A stretch of DNA of 64,000 bases from JANWXD01 sp035575135 (GCA_035575135.1 DATLYE010000050.1:1-64000), one strand, 5' to 3'; counted from the first letter of the stretch, positions 51,849 through 60,904 are shown. The notes: generated from the letters alone by a model not told the origin. Program-made: numbers and translations.

Positions 51849-52717
51849 ACCCTGCCGCGCCGGACCGGCCCGAGCCTCGGCGGCCCAGACGCGCCGCCTA
51901 TGTGCTGCCCACGCTGTTCACGGCAGGCAATATCTTCCTCGGCTTCCTGGCGATCGTCAAAGCCTTTCAAGGCGCGCTCCTCGCCATGACCGGCCATCTC
52001 GGCGCCAACCCTCACTTTGAGACCGCCGCCAAGTGTATCGGCTGGGCAGTGTTGCTCGACGGACTCGACGGCCGCATCGCCCGGATGACCAGAACCGTCA
52101 GCGAGTTCGGCCAGGAGATGGATTCCCTCGCCGACGTCATCACCTTCGGCGTGGCGCCCGCTTTGTTGGCGCTTGCCTGGGGCGTCCACTTCGCCGACGG
52201 CAGCGTGCATCCCATTGTGGGCGATCACCTGCGCCGCATCGGTTACTTCGTCGCCTTCCTGTTCCTGGTGTCGGGCGCGGTGCGGCTGGCGCGCTTCAAC
52301 ATCCAGAAGAATCCGGTCCCGAAGAACCCCGGGCGGCCCGACCGCAAGTACTTCGTCGGCTTGCCGATTCCCGCCGCCGCCGGACTGGTCGCCGCAGTGG
52401 TGTACGCCTCCGACAGCACCCCGTTGCAGTCGTGGACCTACTCGCTGATGTGGATCGCCGTGCTCGCGCTTCTGGCTTTCCTCATGGTCAGCACGTGGCG
52501 CTATCGCAGCTTCAAGGACATCCAGCTGCTGCGCCCCCTGTCGCCGCTCACCGTCATCCTGTGGGGCGCCCTGATCTACCTCATCTGGAATTTCTCGCAG
52601 CCTGTACTGCTGGCCATCGCGACCTCCTACGTCGCCAGTGGCATCGTCGTCCGCCTCGGCGGCATCGTCCGCCGCTTGCGCCACGGGGCTCCCCAGCCCG
52701 AGCGGCAGCCCGGATAA
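51845..52717 (+). CDS. pssA: CDP-diacylglycerol-serine O-phosphatidyltransferase
   Basis: 290 residues, about eight membrane helices. The CDP-alcohol phosphotransferase signature D-G-x2-A-R-x8-G-x3-D-x3-D is complete in DGRIARMTRTVSEFGQEMDS followed by LAD. AAYVLPTLFTAGNIFLGFLA is the typical PssA start. It makes phosphatidylserine, the substrate of the psd product encoded just upstream, so the pair supplies phosphatidylethanolamine. Confidence 0.94.
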   Translation: MNPAAPDRPEPRRPRRAAYVLPTLFTAGNIFLGFLAIVKAFQGALLAMTGHLGANPHFETAAKCIGWAVLLDGLDGRIARMTRTVSEFGQEMDSLADVITFGVAPALLALAWGVHFADGSVHPIVGDHLRRIGYFVAFLFLVSGAVRLARFNIQKNPVPKNPGRPDRKYFVGLPIPAAAGLVAAVVYASDSTPLQSWTYSLMWIAVLALLAFLMVSTWRYRSFKDIQLLRPLSPLTVILWGALIYLIWNFSQPVLLAIATSYVASGIVVRLGGIVRRLRHGAPQPERQPG

Positions 52718-52720
52718 GCC

Positions 52721-53731
52721 ATGCCGCAGGAGACCATCGCGCTGGTCGGCAGCGAAACGCTCATCGGCCGTGAAATCCGTGAGCTCGTGCGAGAACGCAG
52801 GCTCCCCGCCACTTTGCGGCTCATCGGAGCGGACCAGGATACGGCGACCTTGACCGAGGAGGCAGGAGAGGCCGTCGTCATTCAGCCTTTCGAGAAAGAG
52901 GCTCTGGCGACGGTGCGTCTGGTGTTCCTGGCCGGTTCGCGCTCCTCCAGCCGGCAGGCGCTCGAATTTCTCAAACGCCACCCCGGTCCCGAAATTGTGG
53001 ACCTCACCTACGCAGCCGAAGAGGAACCCGCAGCGCGCCTGCGCGCGCCCCTGCTCGAGGCCGAGCCCCCCACGCTGCCGCCCGGCACCGTTCACGTGGT
53101 CGCGCACCCTGCCGCGGTTGCCGTGGCCCTGCTGCTGAGCCGTCTTGCCGCCGCCGGCGGCATCGTTCGCTCCGTAGTGCACGTCTTTGAGCCGGCAAGC
53201 GAGCGGGGACGGCGCGGCGTGGACGAACTGGAACAACAAACTGTCAGCCTGCTTTCCTTTCGGGAACTGCCGCGCAAGGTCTACGACGCTCAGGTCGGCT
53301 TCACCATGCTCGCCCGCTATGGAAGCGAAGCGCCGGAGTCCCTGGAGTCCGTGGAACTCCGCATGGAACGCCATCTCGTGAGCCTGCTTGCGGGAAAAAT
53401 CCCGGTGCCCTCGCTGCGGGTGGTTCAGGCGCCCGTGTTTCACGGCTACACGATCTCGGCCTGGGTGGAGCTGGACCGCCGGCCCGACCCTGACGAGATC
53501 GCCCGGCAGCTGGCCTCCGATGTCGTGGACGTGCGGCATGGAGACCTCGAGCCGCCCACCAACGTGGGCGTAGCCGGTCAGAGCGGCATCGCCGTAGGGG
53601 CCATCGCCGCGGACCGCAACCATCCCCGGGCGTGCTGGCTGTGGGCCGCGGCCGACAACTTACGTCTTCTGGCCGACAACGCCTTGAGCGTGGCCGCCGC
53701 ACTGCTCGGCGCCCGGGAGGAAAAGCGATGA
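52721..53731 (+). CDS. aspartate-semialdehyde-dehydrogenase-like protein lacking the catalytic Cys
   Basis: 336 residues with Asd/ArgC layout: N-terminal TIALVGSETLIGREIRELV Rossmann-like start and a C-terminal dimerisation/catalytic domain (APVFHGYTISAWVELDRRPD, PTNVGVAGQSGIAVGAIAAD). At the position of the Cys in the family motif N-P-x-C the protein reads VAHPAAVAVALLL, with no Cys. It therefore cannot do the thioester chemistry and resembles Usg-type inactive paralogues. It lies four bases after pssA and overlaps lptE by four bases, hinting at a role linked to envelope biogenesis rather than amino acids. Confidence 0.8.
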   Translation: MPQETIALVGSETLIGREIRELVRERRLPATLRLIGADQDTATLTEEAGEAVVIQPFEKEALATVRLVFLAGSRSSSRQALEFLKRHPGPEIVDLTYAAEEEPAARLRAPLLEAEPPTLPPGTVHVVAHPAAVAVALLLSRLAAAGGIVRSVVHVFEPASERGRRGVDELEQQTVSLLSFRELPRKVYDAQVGFTMLARYGSEAPESLESVELRMERHLVSLLAGKIPVPSLRVVQAPVFHGYTISAWVELDRRPDPDEIARQLASDVVDVRHGDLEPPTNVGVAGQSGIAVGAIAADRNHPRACWLWAAADNLRLLADNALSVAAALLGAREEKR

Positions 53732-54246
53732 AACGCACGGCCGCCGCGGCCTTGGCCCTTGCTGTGTGCGCCGCCTGCGGCTACCACGTCGCCGGCCGCG
53801 CCACGCTGATGCCCCGGACCGTCCGCACGATCGCCGTGCCCGCCTTCGCCAATCTCACCACCCGCTACCAGCTTACTGAGCGCCTGCCGGCGGCTATCGG
53901 AAGGGAATTCCTCTCCCGCACGCGCTATCAGATCGTCGCCAGCCCGCAGCAGGCCGACGCGGTCCTGGAAGGCACCGTGGAGAAATACAATGCCTGGCCC
54001 ACCATTTTCGACCCCGCCACGGGCCGCGCCAGCGCCGTCCAGATCAGCGTGATTCTCAGCGTGGTATTGCGCGAGCGGGCCTCCGGCCAGGTCCTGTTTG
54101 CGCGAAACCACTTCGAAGTGCGCGAACGGTACGAAATCAGCGCCGTGGACCAGAAAGCTTATTTCGAAGAAAGCGAAATGGCTCTGGAGCGCCTGAGCCG
54201 GGACGTGGCCCGCAGCGTGGTCAGCGCGGTGCTGGAGAGGTTTTGA
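53728..54246 (+). CDS. lptE: LptE-like lipopolysaccharide-assembly lipoprotein
   Basis: 172 residues. Lipoprotein signal MKRTAAAALALAVCAACGYH with Cys17 followed by Gly-Tyr-His, as in LptE proteins (C-G-x-H). RTIAVPAFANLTTRYQLTER and ADAVLEGTVEKYNAWPTIFD and RNHFEVRERYEISAVDQKAY fit the LptE/DUF4136-like alpha/beta fold. It would plug the LptD outer-membrane channel for LPS insertion. The lipobox -3 position is Cys rather than Leu, a slight oddity. Translationally coupled to its neighbours. Confidence 0.85.
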   Translation: MKRTAAAALALAVCAACGYHVAGRATLMPRTVRTIAVPAFANLTTRYQLTERLPAAIGREFLSRTRYQIVASPQQADAVLEGTVEKYNAWPTIFDPATGRASAVQISVILSVVLRERASGQVLFARNHFEVRERYEISAVDQKAYFEESEMALERLSRDVARSVVSAVLERF

Positions 54247-55295
54247 GTCCTGTGCACCCCGATCAGTTCCTGGCACAGATCGCACGGCAGGAGCCGGCTC
54301 CGGCCTACCTGTTCCTGGGCGCCGAGCCCTACCGCCGCGCCCTGTGCCGGAACGCTCTCATCGAGCGGACGCTCCCGCCGGAGGCACGCGAGCAAGGCCT
54401 GGTCCGCCACGACCTGGAAGAAATCTCCTTGGCCGCTCTCCTCGATGACGCGCGTTCGTTTTCGTTATTCGCACCGCGCCGGCTCATCTGGGCCGCCGGA
54501 GCCGAGGCCGCCTTACCGCGCGGCCGCTCCGCTGAAGACGACGCCGCATCCGGAGCCGAACTGCTCACCGCCTACCTCAAAGACCCGGCCCCGGGCGTGA
54601 TCATCGTCTTCGATGCCGCCCGCTACGAGCTGGAAGGCGAAGACCGGCAAAAGGCCGAGCGTGTGCGTAAATTCTACGCCGCCGTCAAGGCGCAGGTGGA
54701 GTTTCCGCCGTTCTCCCCCGCGGAGCTGCGCAAGCTCGCCGTGGAACTTTCCCGCAGATCCGCCCTGCGCCTCTCGCTGGAAGCGCTCGACGCACTTTTA
54801 GAAGCGGTCGGAAATGACGCGCTGCGCCTGGCCGGAGAGATCGAAAAACTGGCCCTCTACGCCCCGGACGGGCGCGCCATAGAGGCAGCAGATCTGGCGC
54901 TGCTCGTCCCGGACTCCAGCGTCGCCAGCGTCTTCGCCCTGGTCGAAGCTCTCGGCCGCGATGACCGCTCGCGCGCGCTCGAGCTGCTCGATTCCTTGAT
55001 CCGGCAGGGAGAATACCTGCCGCTGGCGCTGGCTTTCCTGGCCACCCACTTCCGCCTGGCGCTGGCGGCCCGGGAACTGCGCCTGCGCACCCCCGAACAG
55101 ATTCAATCCCGGCTGTCGGCGCCCGGGCGTCCCATCTGGCCCGCCCGCGCCAGGCAGATCCTGGAAACGGCGCGGAAGTTCAACCGGCCGCAGCTGGAAT
55201 CCATGTTGCACCGGATTTTCGAAACCGACCGGGCTTTGCGGGACGTGCGGCCGGATGATCGCGTGGTGATGGAAGCGCTGATCCTGGGAGCCTGA
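54243..55295 (+). CDS. holA: DNA polymerase III subunit delta
   Basis: 350 residues with the clamp-loader delta layout: PAPAYLFLGAEPYRRALCRN at the N-terminus, FAPRRLIWAAGAEAALPRGR, FDAARYELEGEDRQKAERVR, DALLEAVGNDALRLAGEIEK (domain 2-3) and SVFALVEALGRDDRSRALEL. It opens the beta clamp during loading. TTG at 54243 within the lptE stop, or GTG 54252, is the start. The lptE-holA-rpsT neighbourhood is common in bacteria. Confidence 0.9.
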   Translation: MSPVHPDQFLAQIARQEPAPAYLFLGAEPYRRALCRNALIERTLPPEAREQGLVRHDLEEISLAALLDDARSFSLFAPRRLIWAAGAEAALPRGRSAEDDAASGAELLTAYLKDPAPGVIIVFDAARYELEGEDRQKAERVRKFYAAVKAQVEFPPFSPAELRKLAVELSRRSALRLSLEALDALLEAVGNDALRLAGEIEKLALYAPDGRAIEAADLALLVPDSSVASVFALVEALGRDDRSRALELLDSLIRQGEYLPLALAFLATHFRLALAARELRLRTPEQIQSRLSAPGRPIWPARARQILETARKFNRPQLESMLHRIFETDRALRDVRPDDRVVMEALILGA

Positions 55296-55301
55296 GAACG
55301 C

Positions 55302-55568
55302 CTACGCCGCCAGCGCCTTCAGGCGCAGGTGCAGGCGCGACTTGTACCGCGCCGCCGTGTTCTTTTTGATGATGCCCCACTTGGCCGCGCGGTCAATCAG
55401 CGAAAATGTGCGGGGAAGTTCGGCCTGCGCCGCCGCCACGTCTTTGGCCTCGAGCAGCCGCCGCAGCTTGCGGATCTGGTGGCGGAGGCGCGACTTGCGC
55501 ACACGGTTGATCAGAGTGCGCCGTCGGGTCTGGCGCACGCGTTTTAACGCAGAGAACGTGTTTGCCAT
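55302..55568 (-). CDS. rpsT: 30S ribosomal protein S20
   Basis: 88 residues, highly basic: MANTFSALKRVRQTRRRTLI, then a helical hairpin and AAKWGIIKKNTAARYKSRLH. The expected S20 length and pattern. It binds 16S rRNA in small-subunit assembly. Convergent with holA, six bases apart. The following 377 bases (to 55945) contain no intact gene, only the relic described at 55683-55893. Confidence 0.97.
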   Translation of the reverse strand: MANTFSALKRVRQTRRRTLINRVRKSRLRHQIRKLRRLLEAKDVAAAQAELPRTFSLIDRAAKWGIIKKNTAARYKSRLHLRLKALAA

Positions 55569-55682
55569 CGGAACTTACTATGATAGCGAAGCCTTGCGGC
55601 GCCGGTCAAAAACCGCGTTGTCGTCACCCCGGGGGTGCGCGCTCAAGTCACTGGAGAAAAACGACTCCGACAAAGAAGCGCC

Positions 55683-55893
55683 TCACGTTCTCCGCGCAGC
55701 CACCATCTGAATCCCGTCAACCGTGATGATGCTGATGTGCCCGGCCCAAGTCCTGTCGGCCTCGCCAAACGCCCGCACGAGCGGTGCAAGGTTCTCGCGA
55801 GTTCCGCGATGGACTCGCAACAGAACGACTCCCGATCGCACCAGTGGGCTCCGGCGCTGCTAATCTTATCCAATGGCCTGGCTTTAGCCGGTT
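55683..55893 (-). pseudogene. relic of a DUF5615 (PIN-like, toxin-type) gene
   Basis: On the minus strand, reading from 55859 to the TGA at 55683 gives SPLVRSGVVLLRVHRGTREN then LAPLVRAFGEADRTWAGHIS and IITVDGIQMVAARRT, which looks like the C-terminal half of DUF5615 PIN-like proteins. Directly upstream, after an in-frame TAG, a shifted frame continues as LDKISSAGAH, matching the preceding D-F-x-D-I-L-x-x-x-G-A-H segment of the family. The N-terminal half and any antitoxin gene are not recognisable. So it is a frameshifted, truncated remnant of a toxin-antitoxin-type locus. Recognised by eye only. Confidence 0.6.
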
Positions 55894-55945
55894 CGTCGCC
55901 GTCGAACCGCAATTCATCGGTCACAACTGGACATCACGCAAGCGC

Positions 55946-56788
55946 GTGCGGCATACTGAAGGCCTGAACAGACCCGGACCCCTCTTCGGCCTGCCGGCGA
56001 CGTTGCTGGTTGCCGCTGCGCTCCATGCGCACCCCGCCATCGGCATCGTCGCGGACACCGCCGGGAATATCTTCTATTCGGACAACGTTCATGTGTGGTG
56101 TATTGCCCGTGATGGCACGCTCTCGATCGCCGTCGCCAATGTCCACACTCATGAGCTGTGGCTCGATTCCGACGGGAATCTTTACGGCGAACACCTCTGG
56201 TACGAGGGGGAGCGCACAAACCGTTGGGGCCATCGAGTGTGGAAGCGCAGCCCTGACGGCGATATTGTCGACATTATTGCGGCTCGCCACGGCTTCCGCG
56301 AGGACTACGGAGACTTCTCCTTTGTCCGTTGTGCGGACGGATGGTTTTACTGGATAGGCCGCGAGCGTTCAACGACCGCAGTCAAGCGGGCCCGCCCCGG
56401 TCTGCCTGCCGTAACGTTCGTGCAACTCGGCAACATGAGGCCGGGCTGGCTCGGAATCACTTCAACCTGCGATCTGCTTTTCGCGAATCGGGGTGTCGTT
56501 CACCGGATCAGCCCTCGCGGCAAGATCAGTGCGCTTCACAGTGGGGCGCTCGGTGAAGTCATGGGAATGTGGGCGGATCAGGGCGGGAATGTTTACGCGG
56601 CCCTTCCTGAGCAGCGCCGGGTCGTCCGCATTGCCTCCGACGGCGCGGTCTCGACGGCAGCGACAACGTCGCCACCCTGGCGCCCCTCGAGCGGCCTCGT
56701 CACTCCAGGCGGCGTCCTCTGGCTACTGGAATTCGACTCTGCAAATCGCCAGCGTGCACGCCGCCACAGCTGGAGGAGAGGTGGCTGA
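55946..56788 (+). CDS. secreted NHL/beta-propeller-like protein
   Basis: About 280 residues from a GTG at 55946, which gives a signal peptide (VRHTEGLNRPGPLFGLPATL then VAAALHAHPA). Repeated blade motifs follow: DTAGNIFYSDNVHVWCIA, HELWLDSDGNLYGEHLWY, FSFVRCADGWFYWIGRE, GMWADQGGNVYAALPEQRRVV, LVTPGGVLWLLEFDSANRQR. NHL-like D-x-x-G-N-x-Y repeats are typical of acidobacterial secreted proteins. The open frame extends to 55784 but that upstream part overlaps the relic and has no signal. Start uncertain. Confidence 0.65.
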   Translation: MRHTEGLNRPGPLFGLPATLLVAAALHAHPAIGIVADTAGNIFYSDNVHVWCIARDGTLSIAVANVHTHELWLDSDGNLYGEHLWYEGERTNRWGHRVWKRSPDGDIVDIIAARHGFREDYGDFSFVRCADGWFYWIGRERSTTAVKRARPGLPAVTFVQLGNMRPGWLGITSTCDLLFANRGVVHRISPRGKISALHSGALGEVMGMWADQGGNVYAALPEQRRVVRIASDGAVSTAATTSPPWRPSSGLVTPGGVLWLLEFDSANRQRARRHSWRRGG

Positions 56789-56907
56789 GGCAGGTCGGCA
56801 TTAACGCTCCTGATCGAGACGTTGGCCCGGTCAGGGTCGCGACTTCGACCACGAGTTTGAGCGGACGAGGGACCTCCCGGCCGGCTTCGGAACTTGCGGG
56901 TCAAACC

Positions 56908-57993
56908 TTAAAGCGAGAGCGCCGCCTGAAGCATTGCCCGTGCGTAGGCCACGTTGTACACCTCCCCCACGTAGCCGCCGCCTCCGGGATAAAAGGAACG
57001 GAAGCCCGGACGCTCCCGGTCGGCGTCCAGAGCCCGGGGATGCTCCGGATAGATCCAGCGAGGATATTTCAGGCGCACCAGCTCGCGCATCACCTCGAAC
57101 ATGTTGACTTGACCTTCGTCCGGAAACACCTCCGTATATTGTTCGTACGGCTTGCGGACCCGCACGTTGCGGAAGTGCACGTGGTTGATGCGGTCGCGTG
57201 TGCCGAAATAGCGGCACACTTCGACCGGGTCCTCGCCGAGTTCGCGCGTGACGCCGCAGTCGTACGTGATGCCGTTGGCCGGGCTGGGCACAATCTCGAT
57301 CAGCCGCTTCCATCCCGCCAGCGTGGCCATGATCTGGCCCGAGCCGCGGCTCACCGGCGCGGGAGGATCGTTGGGATGGAGCGCCAGCCGCACACCCGCC
57401 TCCTCGGCCACCGGAACCACCGCCTTCAAAAAGTAGGTAATGTTGCTCCACATCTGCTCCAGGGTGTGCGCACCCTCGTGAGGCAGCGGCGGAAGGTCTT
57501 TGACGCGTTCGTAGTCGAAAGCCGTCAGGCCTGCACCCGCCCGCCCCGCCTCCTCGTAATAGCCTTCCACCAGCCGGTGAGCGTAAAAGTTGTACTCAAT
57601 CACGGGAAGGCCGGCGCGCCCCGCGGCGCGAATGGACTGCCGGACCTTTTCGATCTCCTCATCGCGTCCCGGGCGCCCGTAGAGCGTGTTGGGAAAGCCG
57701 CTGATCATCATGTTGCAGATGGTCAGCCCGCCGGCCTTGAAGCGTTCCATCCGCGCCCTCAGCTCGGACTCCTGCCAGGGAATCGGCGGGCCGCCCATGA
57801 GCACATAATCCACGCCGATCTGCTTGATGCGCCGCATCCCTGCTTCGTCGAGATTCGCCGGAACGCCCAGGCACAGCTTCGGCGTCTCCGGTCCCTCCAC
57901 GACCGGCCACGGCCGGCTTGCTCCCGGAGCCGCTGCCGGAACAAACGCCGCCGCTCCGGCGGCGCGCATCCACTCCCTGCGCGACACACTCAT
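56908..57993 (-). CDS. mannonate dehydratase-like protein with Tat signal
   Basis: 361 residues. Tat signal MSVSRREWMRAAGAAAFVPA, then a TIM barrel with VDYVLMGGPPIPWQESELRA, AGVRLALHPNDPPAPVSRGS (UxuA-type H-P-N-D-P-P metal region), GITYDCGVTRELGEDPVEVC (Cys/Asp), NHVHFRNVRVRKPYEQYTEV and IYPEHPRALDADRERPG. UxuA dehydrates D-mannonate to 2-keto-3-deoxygluconate, but export and divergence leave the substrate open. ATG 57993. The 119 bases before the previous gene hold nothing recognisable. Confidence 0.8.
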   Translation of the reverse strand: MSVSRREWMRAAGAAAFVPAAAPGASRPWPVVEGPETPKLCLGVPANLDEAGMRRIKQIGVDYVLMGGPPIPWQESELRARMERFKAGGLTICNMMISGFPNTLYGRPGRDEEIEKVRQSIRAAGRAGLPVIEYNFYAHRLVEGYYEEAGRAGAGLTAFDYERVKDLPPLPHEGAHTLEQMWSNITYFLKAVVPVAEEAGVRLALHPNDPPAPVSRGSGQIMATLAGWKRLIEIVPSPANGITYDCGVTRELGEDPVEVCRYFGTRDRINHVHFRNVRVRKPYEQYTEVFPDEGQVNMFEVMRELVRLKYPRWIYPEHPRALDADRERPGFRSFYPGGGGYVGEVYNVAYARAMLQAALSL

Positions 57994-58053
57994 GGCAGCG
58001 AATCTTATCACGGTAACGCGGCAGGGAGCAGGAGGCGTGCGGGCAGGTCCGGC

Positions 58054-58073
58054 GGCCGGAGGCGCAACTCCGG
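58054..58073 (-). terminator. hairpin after the VWA gene
   Basis: GCCGGAG (58054-58060) and CTCCGGC (58067-58073) form a perfect seven-pair stem with a six-base loop, 14 bases past the VWA gene stop on the minus strand. No T-tract follows, so termination is only suggested. Confidence 0.4.
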
Positions 58074-58086
58074 CGTCAGCCAGACA

Positions 58087-59325
58087 TTAATGAATCGTCC
58101 GCGTCTTGCGGTTCATGTAATCCATGAGCAGATAACGGCCGAGCGTGTACGGCGTGGTGAAATACGCCTTGCCGCGGCACAGTTCGGTCACTTTCTGGAC
58201 GAAGTTGACCAGACCATAGTCGCTCGCCAGCATAAACGTGTTGATCAGAATGCCCTGCCGCCGGCAGCGGGCCACCTCCTCGAGCGTGCGGCTGATGACC
58301 AGCGGGTCCAGCCCAAAAGCGTTGCGATACATCCGGCCGTCTTCGAGCGTCAGCGCCGAAGGCTTCCCGTCGGTGATCATGATGATCTGCTTCATGTCTT
58401 TCTTTTCCTGCCGGAGCAGCCGCTGGGCCAGAATCAGGCCGTCCCGCGTGTTGGTGTAATAGGGACCCACCTGCACGCGCGCCAGCTCTGACAGCCGCAG
58501 CTCCTCGGCCGAATCGTGAAACAGCACGCACCGCAGGCTGTCGCCCGGGTACTGGGTCCGGATCAGGTGCGCCAGAGCCAGAGCCACTTTCTTTGCAGGA
58601 GTGAACCGGTCCTCTCCGTAAAGGATCATGCTGTGGCTGCAATCCAGCATCAGCACCGTCGCGCAGGAGCTCTGGTATTCCGACTGGTGCACATGCAGGT
58701 CCGCGTAGTCCAGCTGGAGCGGCACGCCCGGCCCTTCGCGCCGGATCGCCGAAAACAGCGTCGCGCTCACGTCCAGGTTCAGCGTGTCGCCGAACTCGTA
58801 CGGCTTGGCGGCGCCGCACGTCTCCACGCCCGTGGCCAGCTCCCGGGTATCGTGAGCCCCGAAGCTGGATTTGCCGAGCGAAGCCAGCAGATCTTTGAGC
58901 GTCTTGTAGCCGAGAAAGTCCAGCGACTTATCGGTGATTTCCACCTTGATCCGCGTGCGCGCCGAGCCCAGCTCGGGGCGGTTCGGCGGTGCCGGCCGCT
59001 GCTCCTCTTCGAGCGTGATATAGCCCTCCTCCACCAGCTTCTCCACCAGCTGGTCGAGCAGCCGGTCCCGTTCCTCGGGCGTCATCCGGGCCAGCTGCTC
59101 CATCATGCGGCGGAACTCGTCGCCTTCGAGGATCTGCCCCTGCTCGAGCGCACGCTGGATGGCTTCCTTGAGCTCTTCGAGCGTCTGCGCATTCCACTCG
59201 CTGAAGGCGAGCCCGTGGCGTTCGAAGCCGCTTTGCAGGAAATAGTCCGCCAGCGCGCGCAGCAGATCCTCGGCGGAGATCCCGAAATCCTCGCCCGTGT
59301 AGCGCGAATACGTGATCCGCCGCAT
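58087..59325 (-). CDS. VWA-domain protein partnered with an AAA ATPase
   Basis: 412 residues. The N-terminal 210 residues are helical and charged (RMMEQLARMTPEERDRLLDQ); the C-terminal half is a von Willebrand A domain with MIDAS motif VLMLDCSHSMIL (~228; D-x-S-x-S), FTPAKKVALALAHLIRTQYP and MITDGKPSALTLEDGRMYRN. In MoxR/ChlD-type systems such proteins act with the ATPase encoded next to them in metal insertion or protein maturation. It follows the ATPase gene by ten bases on the minus strand. Confidence 0.88.
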   Translation of the reverse strand: MRRITYSRYTGEDFGISAEDLLRALADYFLQSGFERHGLAFSEWNAQTLEELKEAIQRALEQGQILEGDEFRRMMEQLARMTPEERDRLLDQLVEKLVEEGYITLEEEQRPAPPNRPELGSARTRIKVEITDKSLDFLGYKTLKDLLASLGKSSFGAHDTRELATGVETCGAAKPYEFGDTLNLDVSATLFSAIRREGPGVPLQLDYADLHVHQSEYQSSCATVLMLDCSHSMILYGEDRFTPAKKVALALAHLIRTQYPGDSLRCVLFHDSAEELRLSELARVQVGPYYTNTRDGLILAQRLLRQEKKDMKQIIMITDGKPSALTLEDGRMYRNAFGLDPLVISRTLEEVARCRRQGILINTFMLASDYGLVNFVQKVTELCRGKAYFTTPYTLGRYLLMDYMNRKTRTIH

Positions 59326-59335
59326 GCGGACCTCC

Positions 59336-60832
59336 TCAGTTGAATTGGCGGCGGTAGGGCGGCCGCCGGCCCTCTTCCGGGGCGACCGGCTCGCGTTTCT
59401 TCTCTTCGGCGACGAAGCCGCGCTCCTCGGTGCGACTGATGCGCCGGTGGGCGTACAAGCCTTCCAGGATGAACTCCGCCGCCGAAGCCAGCCGCGCCGG
59501 CTCCCCGTCCCGATCCGCTCCCAGCACCCGCGCCATCTCGAGCAGGCCTTGAATAGCGCTCATGTGCTGGATCATCGTGGCCGCGTCCATGAACTCATCC
59601 AGCTTGAGCGAACCGCCCAGCTCGAACCAGTGCACGATGGGCGTTACGTTGACTCCCTCCATAACGCGCGAGTAGACCTTGCCCACGCTCAGCCGGACCA
59701 GCTCCCGCGCCACCGCTTCGCCGCCCTTGAGCTCCCCCTCGTATTCGAGCTCCAGCTTGCCCGTGATGGCGGGCAGCGCCGCGTACACGTCCAGCACGCG
59801 CGGTACGGCCAGTTTTTCTCCCGTTCGCAAGGCGCGCCGCTCCGCGTTGGAGACCACGTTCTCCATCACGGAAATCGGCAGCCGCTGGGACACGCCCGAG
59901 CGCTTGTCAATACGCTTGTCCTCCCGCGCGAGGAAAGCCAGTTGCTCGATCACCTCCGCGATGTATTGCGGAACCTCCACGCGCACCGGCGAGCAGCGCT
60001 CGATCCACGCCTCCTGGCGCGTGATCGCCATGCCTTGCTCGACCGTAAGCGGGTAGTGCGTCCGGATCTCGCTGCCGATGCGGTCCTTGAGCGGCGTGAT
60101 GATCTTGCCCCGCGCGGTGTAATCTTCCGGGTTGGCCGTGAACACGAGCAGCAGATCGAGCGGCAGGCGCACGGGATAGCCTTTGATCTGCACGTCGCCC
60201 TCCTGCATGATGTTGAACAGGCCCACCTGAATCTTCCCCGCCAGATCCGGCAGCTCGTTGATGGCCAGAATCCCCCGGTTGGCGCGCGGCAGCAGGCCGT
60301 AATGCATCGTGAACTCGTCGGAGATGTCCCGCCCCTGGCGCGCCGCCTTGATGGGATCAATATCCCCGATCATGTCGGCAATGGTCACGTCCGGCGTCGC
60401 CAGCTTCTCGACATAGCGTTGCTCCGGCGTCAGGTAGGCGATCGGCGTCTCTTCGCCCATCTCCTCGACCAGCAGCCGGCACCGCCGGCAGATGGGCCGG
60501 TACGGATTGTCGTGTATCTCGCACCCCGCAATATACGGAAGCGCTTCGTCCAGAAAATTCGTCAGCATGCGGATGATGCGGGTCTTCGCCTGGCCCCGCA
60601 AGCCCAGCAGCACGAAGTTCTGGCGCGACAGGATGGCGTTGACGATCTGGGGCACGACCGTGTCTTCGTAACCGACGATACCCGGAAACAGCGTCTCGCC
60701 CCGCTGTAGCTTGCAGATCAGGTTCGCCCGCAGCTCGTCTTTGACGGAACGCGTGCCGATGCGTTCCTCGCTGAACATGCTGCGCCGCAGCGCCCCCAGC
60801 GTATGTGGCAGTTCCCAGTGATCGCTCTTCAT
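59336..60832 (-). CDS. MoxR/magnesium-chelatase-like AAA ATPase
   Basis: 498 residues. Walker A LLGLRGQAKTRIIRML (~78), Walker B GILAINELPDL, sensor-type VFTANPEDYTARGKIITPLK and arginine-rich DRIGSEIRTHYPLTVEQG. An insert with CEIHDNPYRPICRRCRLLVE holds three Cys and may bind a metal. The ChlI-type h2-insert layout suggests a chaperone-like ATPase working with the VWA protein encoded downstream. Its target is unknown. The upstream 156-residue gene ends 72 bases before and may be co-transcribed. Confidence 0.88.
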   Translation of the reverse strand: MKSDHWELPHTLGALRRSMFSEERIGTRSVKDELRANLICKLQRGETLFPGIVGYEDTVVPQIVNAILSRQNFVLLGLRGQAKTRIIRMLTNFLDEALPYIAGCEIHDNPYRPICRRCRLLVEEMGEETPIAYLTPEQRYVEKLATPDVTIADMIGDIDPIKAARQGRDISDEFTMHYGLLPRANRGILAINELPDLAGKIQVGLFNIMQEGDVQIKGYPVRLPLDLLLVFTANPEDYTARGKIITPLKDRIGSEIRTHYPLTVEQGMAITRQEAWIERCSPVRVEVPQYIAEVIEQLAFLAREDKRIDKRSGVSQRLPISVMENVVSNAERRALRTGEKLAVPRVLDVYAALPAITGKLELEYEGELKGGEAVARELVRLSVGKVYSRVMEGVNVTPIVHWFELGGSLKLDEFMDAATMIQHMSAIQGLLEMARVLGADRDGEPARLASAAEFILEGLYAHRRISRTEERGFVAEEKKREPVAPEEGRRPPYRRQFN

Positions 60833-60904
60833 CGTCGCCCCAGTGCTACCCGCGATTGTAGCACCAGAGCACTCCTGCCGCCTCGACGAGCCGCCGCAGA
60901 CCCC

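Noticed and set aside
51476..53623. 715-residue minus-strand open frame over psd-pssA
   Set aside because: Antisense to three recognisable genes and without any motif.
55643..55924. 93-residue minus-strand frame in the rpsT gap as an intact gene
   Set aside because: Only one short segment of it fits the DUF5615 family, and the rest of the match is in another frame, so it was called a relic instead.
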